Source: Clostridiales bacterium
Lineage (GTDB): Bacteria > Bacillota > Clostridia > Lachnospirales > Anaerotignaceae
Direction: 5' to 3'
Assembly (NCBI GenBank): GCA_021202325.1
Contig: JAJQDF010000092.1
Location: forward strand, 1 to 7,924
DNA length: 7,924 nt
Shown: in pieces, positions 6,229-7,924 of the stretch
Layout of the letters: every line of letters begins with the position of its first letter
How positions within the stretch are numbered: the first letter of the stretch is position 1
The notes under the pieces: model-generated
Told to the model about the DNA's origin: nothing
Database searches by the model: none
The model's input: only the letters and a program-made list of their open reading frames with translations
Position numbers and translations under genes: made by a program

Positions 6229-7839
6229 ATGGCAGCTAATGAAAAAAAGAAAGGCTCGTTTGTGCTTCAGGCCGCAGTGCTTGCCAGTGCGAGCTTAATA
6301 GTTAGGTTTATAGGCTTTCTGTACAGACTGCCTTTGACTTCCCTTATAGGTGATGAGGGAAACGGCATATATGCGGCAGGATATAACATATATACATTTC
6401 TGCTTATATTGTCGTCGGCCGGACTTCCGGCGGCCATATCCAGGCTTGTTTCCACAAGGATAACAAAGGGTGAGTATTCCAATGCCCACAGAGTATTCAG
6501 AGTAGCCATGGCCTTTGCGGGAACACTGGGCGCCATCGGTATGATAATACTGTTTGTCTTTGCGGAGCCCATAGCCAACTTTGTGGATAATCCGGCCAGT
6601 GTATACTGCATAAGGACGCTGGCGCCGACACTGCTTATTGTTGGCTTCATGTCGGTATACAGGGGCTATCTTCAGGGTATGAATATTATGTACCCTACGG
6701 CTATGTCTCAGATAGTTGAGCAGATATTCAATGCGGTATTCAGCGTAGTTTTGGCATGGATATTGGTCCAGCAGAGTATTCCTCTCGGAGCCGCAGGCGG
6801 CACAGCCGGAACAGGAATAGGTGCCTTTGCCGGCCTTATCATAATAATATTATTCTACTATAAAGAGAAAAAACGTATTGTCCAAAATATACAGCTGGAG
6901 GACAGAGGGCTTAAGCAGGAAACAAATCAGGAGATATTGAAAAGTCTGCTGTGTACGGCGCTTCCAATTATTGCAGGAACGGCTATATTCAGCATGACAA
7001 ACCTTATCGATATGAAAATGGTAAAATCTCTGCTGTTGGCATCGGGATATACGGACTCTCAGGCCAATGTTCTCTACGGACAGCTTTCGGGAAAATATGT
7101 AACGCTGACAACACTTCCGGTTTCAATATCATCAGCAATGGCCACTGCAGCTATACCGACTATTGCCACTTCTGTAATACTTGGCGACAAAGAGATGGTA
7201 AAGGCAAAGGTCAATATGGCGCTGAAGCTGGCTATGATAATTTCTATACCGGCGGCATTTGGCATCGGAATATTGGCGGACGAAATACTTCTTATGCTTT
7301 TTCCTACGCAGCATGAGGGAGGAGCGCTTATAGTTGCAGGAGCGGTTTCAATTGCATTCTTGTCGATGTGCCAGATAGTAACCGGAGTGCTTCAGGGCAT
7401 AGGAAGAATAAAGGTGCCGGTTATTGGCGCCCTGCTTGGCGCTGTGGCCAAGGTAATATTCAATGCAATACTTATACCCATACCGAGCATAAATGTTGTG
7501 GGAGCGGTAATAGCGACCGATATATGCTATTTGGTTGCATCAACATTTGACCTTACCATGCTCACAAGGATAACCGGAGTAAGGCCGTATTATGGCGAAA
7601 TGATTGTGAAGCCGACACTTTGCTCATTGGTTATGTCAGTTGGCTGTATAGGAGCATATAAGGTGTTCAATATTGCATTCGGCAACACGATTTCTACCCT
7701 TGGAGCAATAGTTGTGGCTATGGTGATATATCTTATTGCAATGCTGCTGATAAAGGGAATTACTGAAAAGGATTTTGAAAGTATTCCGAAGGGTGCTGCA
7801 ATGGTAAGAGTATTCAAAAAGATGAGATTGATGAAATAA
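6229..7839 (+). CDS. SpoVB/YtgP-type polysaccharide or lipid II flippase (MOP superfamily)
   Basis: A 536-residue polytopic membrane protein with about 14 hydrophobic segments, as expected for the MATE/polysaccharide-transport (MOP) superfamily. The N-terminus, with a short Lys-rich cytoplasmic lead followed by ASLIVRFIGFLYRLPLTSLIGDEGNGIY and then AGLPAAISRLVS, is typical of the SpoVB/YtgP branch. The GYLQGM segment near residue 148 and the G(V)LQGIGR segment in the second half are the paired repeats of this fold. Family members move lipid-linked sugar precursors across the membrane; B. subtilis YtgP is a lipid II flippase and SpoVB acts in spore cortex synthesis. Which role applies here cannot be decided from sequence, so no symbol is given. 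The start at ATG 6229 is supported by a GAGG site about 7 bases upstream. It is the second gene after typA and is followed by a terminator. A drug-efflux MATE is less likely. Confidence 0.88.
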   Translation: MAANEKKKGSFVLQAAVLASASLIVRFIGFLYRLPLTSLIGDEGNGIYAAGYNIYTFLLILSSAGLPAAISRLVSTRITKGEYSNAHRVFRVAMAFAGTLGAIGMIILFVFAEPIANFVDNPASVYCIRTLAPTLLIVGFMSVYRGYLQGMNIMYPTAMSQIVEQIFNAVFSVVLAWILVQQSIPLGAAGGTAGTGIGAFAGLIIIILFYYKEKKRIVQNIQLEDRGLKQETNQEILKSLLCTALPIIAGTAIFSMTNLIDMKMVKSLLLASGYTDSQANVLYGQLSGKYVTLTTLPVSISSAMATAAIPTIATSVILGDKEMVKAKVNMALKLAMIISIPAAFGIGILADEILLMLFPTQHEGGALIVAGAVSIAFLSMCQIVTGVLQGIGRIKVPVIGALLGAVAKVIFNAILIPIPSINVVGAVIATDICYLVASTFDLTMLTRITGVRPYYGEMIVKPTLCSLVMSVGCIGAYKVFNIAFGNTISTLGAIVVAMVIYLIAMLLIKGITEKDFESIPKGAAMVRVFKKMRLMK

Positions 7840-7852
7840 AAAACAGACATAA

Positions 7853-7886
7853 AACCGGGCGTGTAAAAACGTCCGGTTAGTTTTTT
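7853..7886 (+). terminator. Rho-independent terminator after the flippase gene
   Basis: Stem 7853-7861 (AACCGGGCG) pairs with 7870-7878 (CGTCCGGTT), nine pairs including one G-U, with an 8-base loop. Six Ts follow after two bases (7881-7886). It begins 13 bases after the stop codon and ends the typA-flippase unit. The remaining bases to 7924 are AT-rich and show no gene. Confidence 0.9.
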
Positions 7887-7924
7887 CTATAGAATTATAA
7901 TTTTTTATCCTTATTGTAAACCGC

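Noticed and set aside
6951..7316. 121-codon open frame on the + strand inside the flippase gene
   Set aside because: It is another frame of a well-supported membrane protein gene, has no ribosome site, and its composition resembles no protein family I know.
7896..7924. Minus-strand promoter-like boxes TTTACA and TATAAT near the right edge
   Set aside because: The spacer is only 15 bases, the stretch is AT-rich, and transcription would run straight into a terminator and antisense to the flippase gene.

Overview
The window looks like chromosomal core sequence from a low-to-mid-GC, Gram-positive-type Bacillota, most likely class Clostridia (a Lachnospirales-like relative is plausible, but this is inference). 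The reasons are strong AGGAGG-type ribosome sites, sigma-A promoters with extended -10 elements, classic hairpin/U-tract terminators, the YacL-IspD gene pair that is typical of Bacillota, and a SpoVB/YtgP-type flippase. All seven genes lie on the + strand. Base and codon use look uniform, and I see no insertion sequence, phage gene, CRISPR array, tRNA or rRNA.

Region by region: (1) Positions 1-1260 hold the 3' part of a CbbX/SpoVK-type AAA+ ATPase gene. The reading frame is open to the left edge, so the true start is probably outside the window. A strong hairpin terminator follows. (2) Positions 1341-3698 form a probable operon: a membrane-anchored PIN-TRAM protein (YacL family), then ispD (MEP isoprenoid pathway), then rnhA (RNase HI), with a 7-base gap and a 14-base overlap between the genes. 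(3) Positions 3764-4233 are a single-gene unit: a near-consensus promoter, a leader of about 140 bases, a 66-residue cold-shock protein and a strong terminator. (4) Positions 4274-7886 hold typA/bipA (ribosome-associated GTPase) and, 32 bases later, a 536-residue SpoVB/YtgP-type polytopic flippase, closed by a terminator.

Functionally the content is housekeeping: RNA/DNA hybrid removal, isoprenoid precursor synthesis (which supplies undecaprenyl phosphate), a candidate cell-wall lipid flippase, and stress- or cold-linked translation proteins (Csp, TypA). IspD and the flippase both bear on the lipid-linked cell-wall cycle, but they lie in separate transcription units.

I do not see a clearly new multi-gene system. 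The most interesting non-coding signal is the leader of the cold-shock gene. It can be folded by eye into two mutually exclusive hairpins, one ending directly at a U-rich run that abuts the ribosome binding site, and it contains a 27-codon open frame. Other points are the alanine-for-glycine change in the AAA+ Walker A motif, the lack of ispF beside ispD, and an internal start for the YacL protein that is clearly better than the longest open frame.
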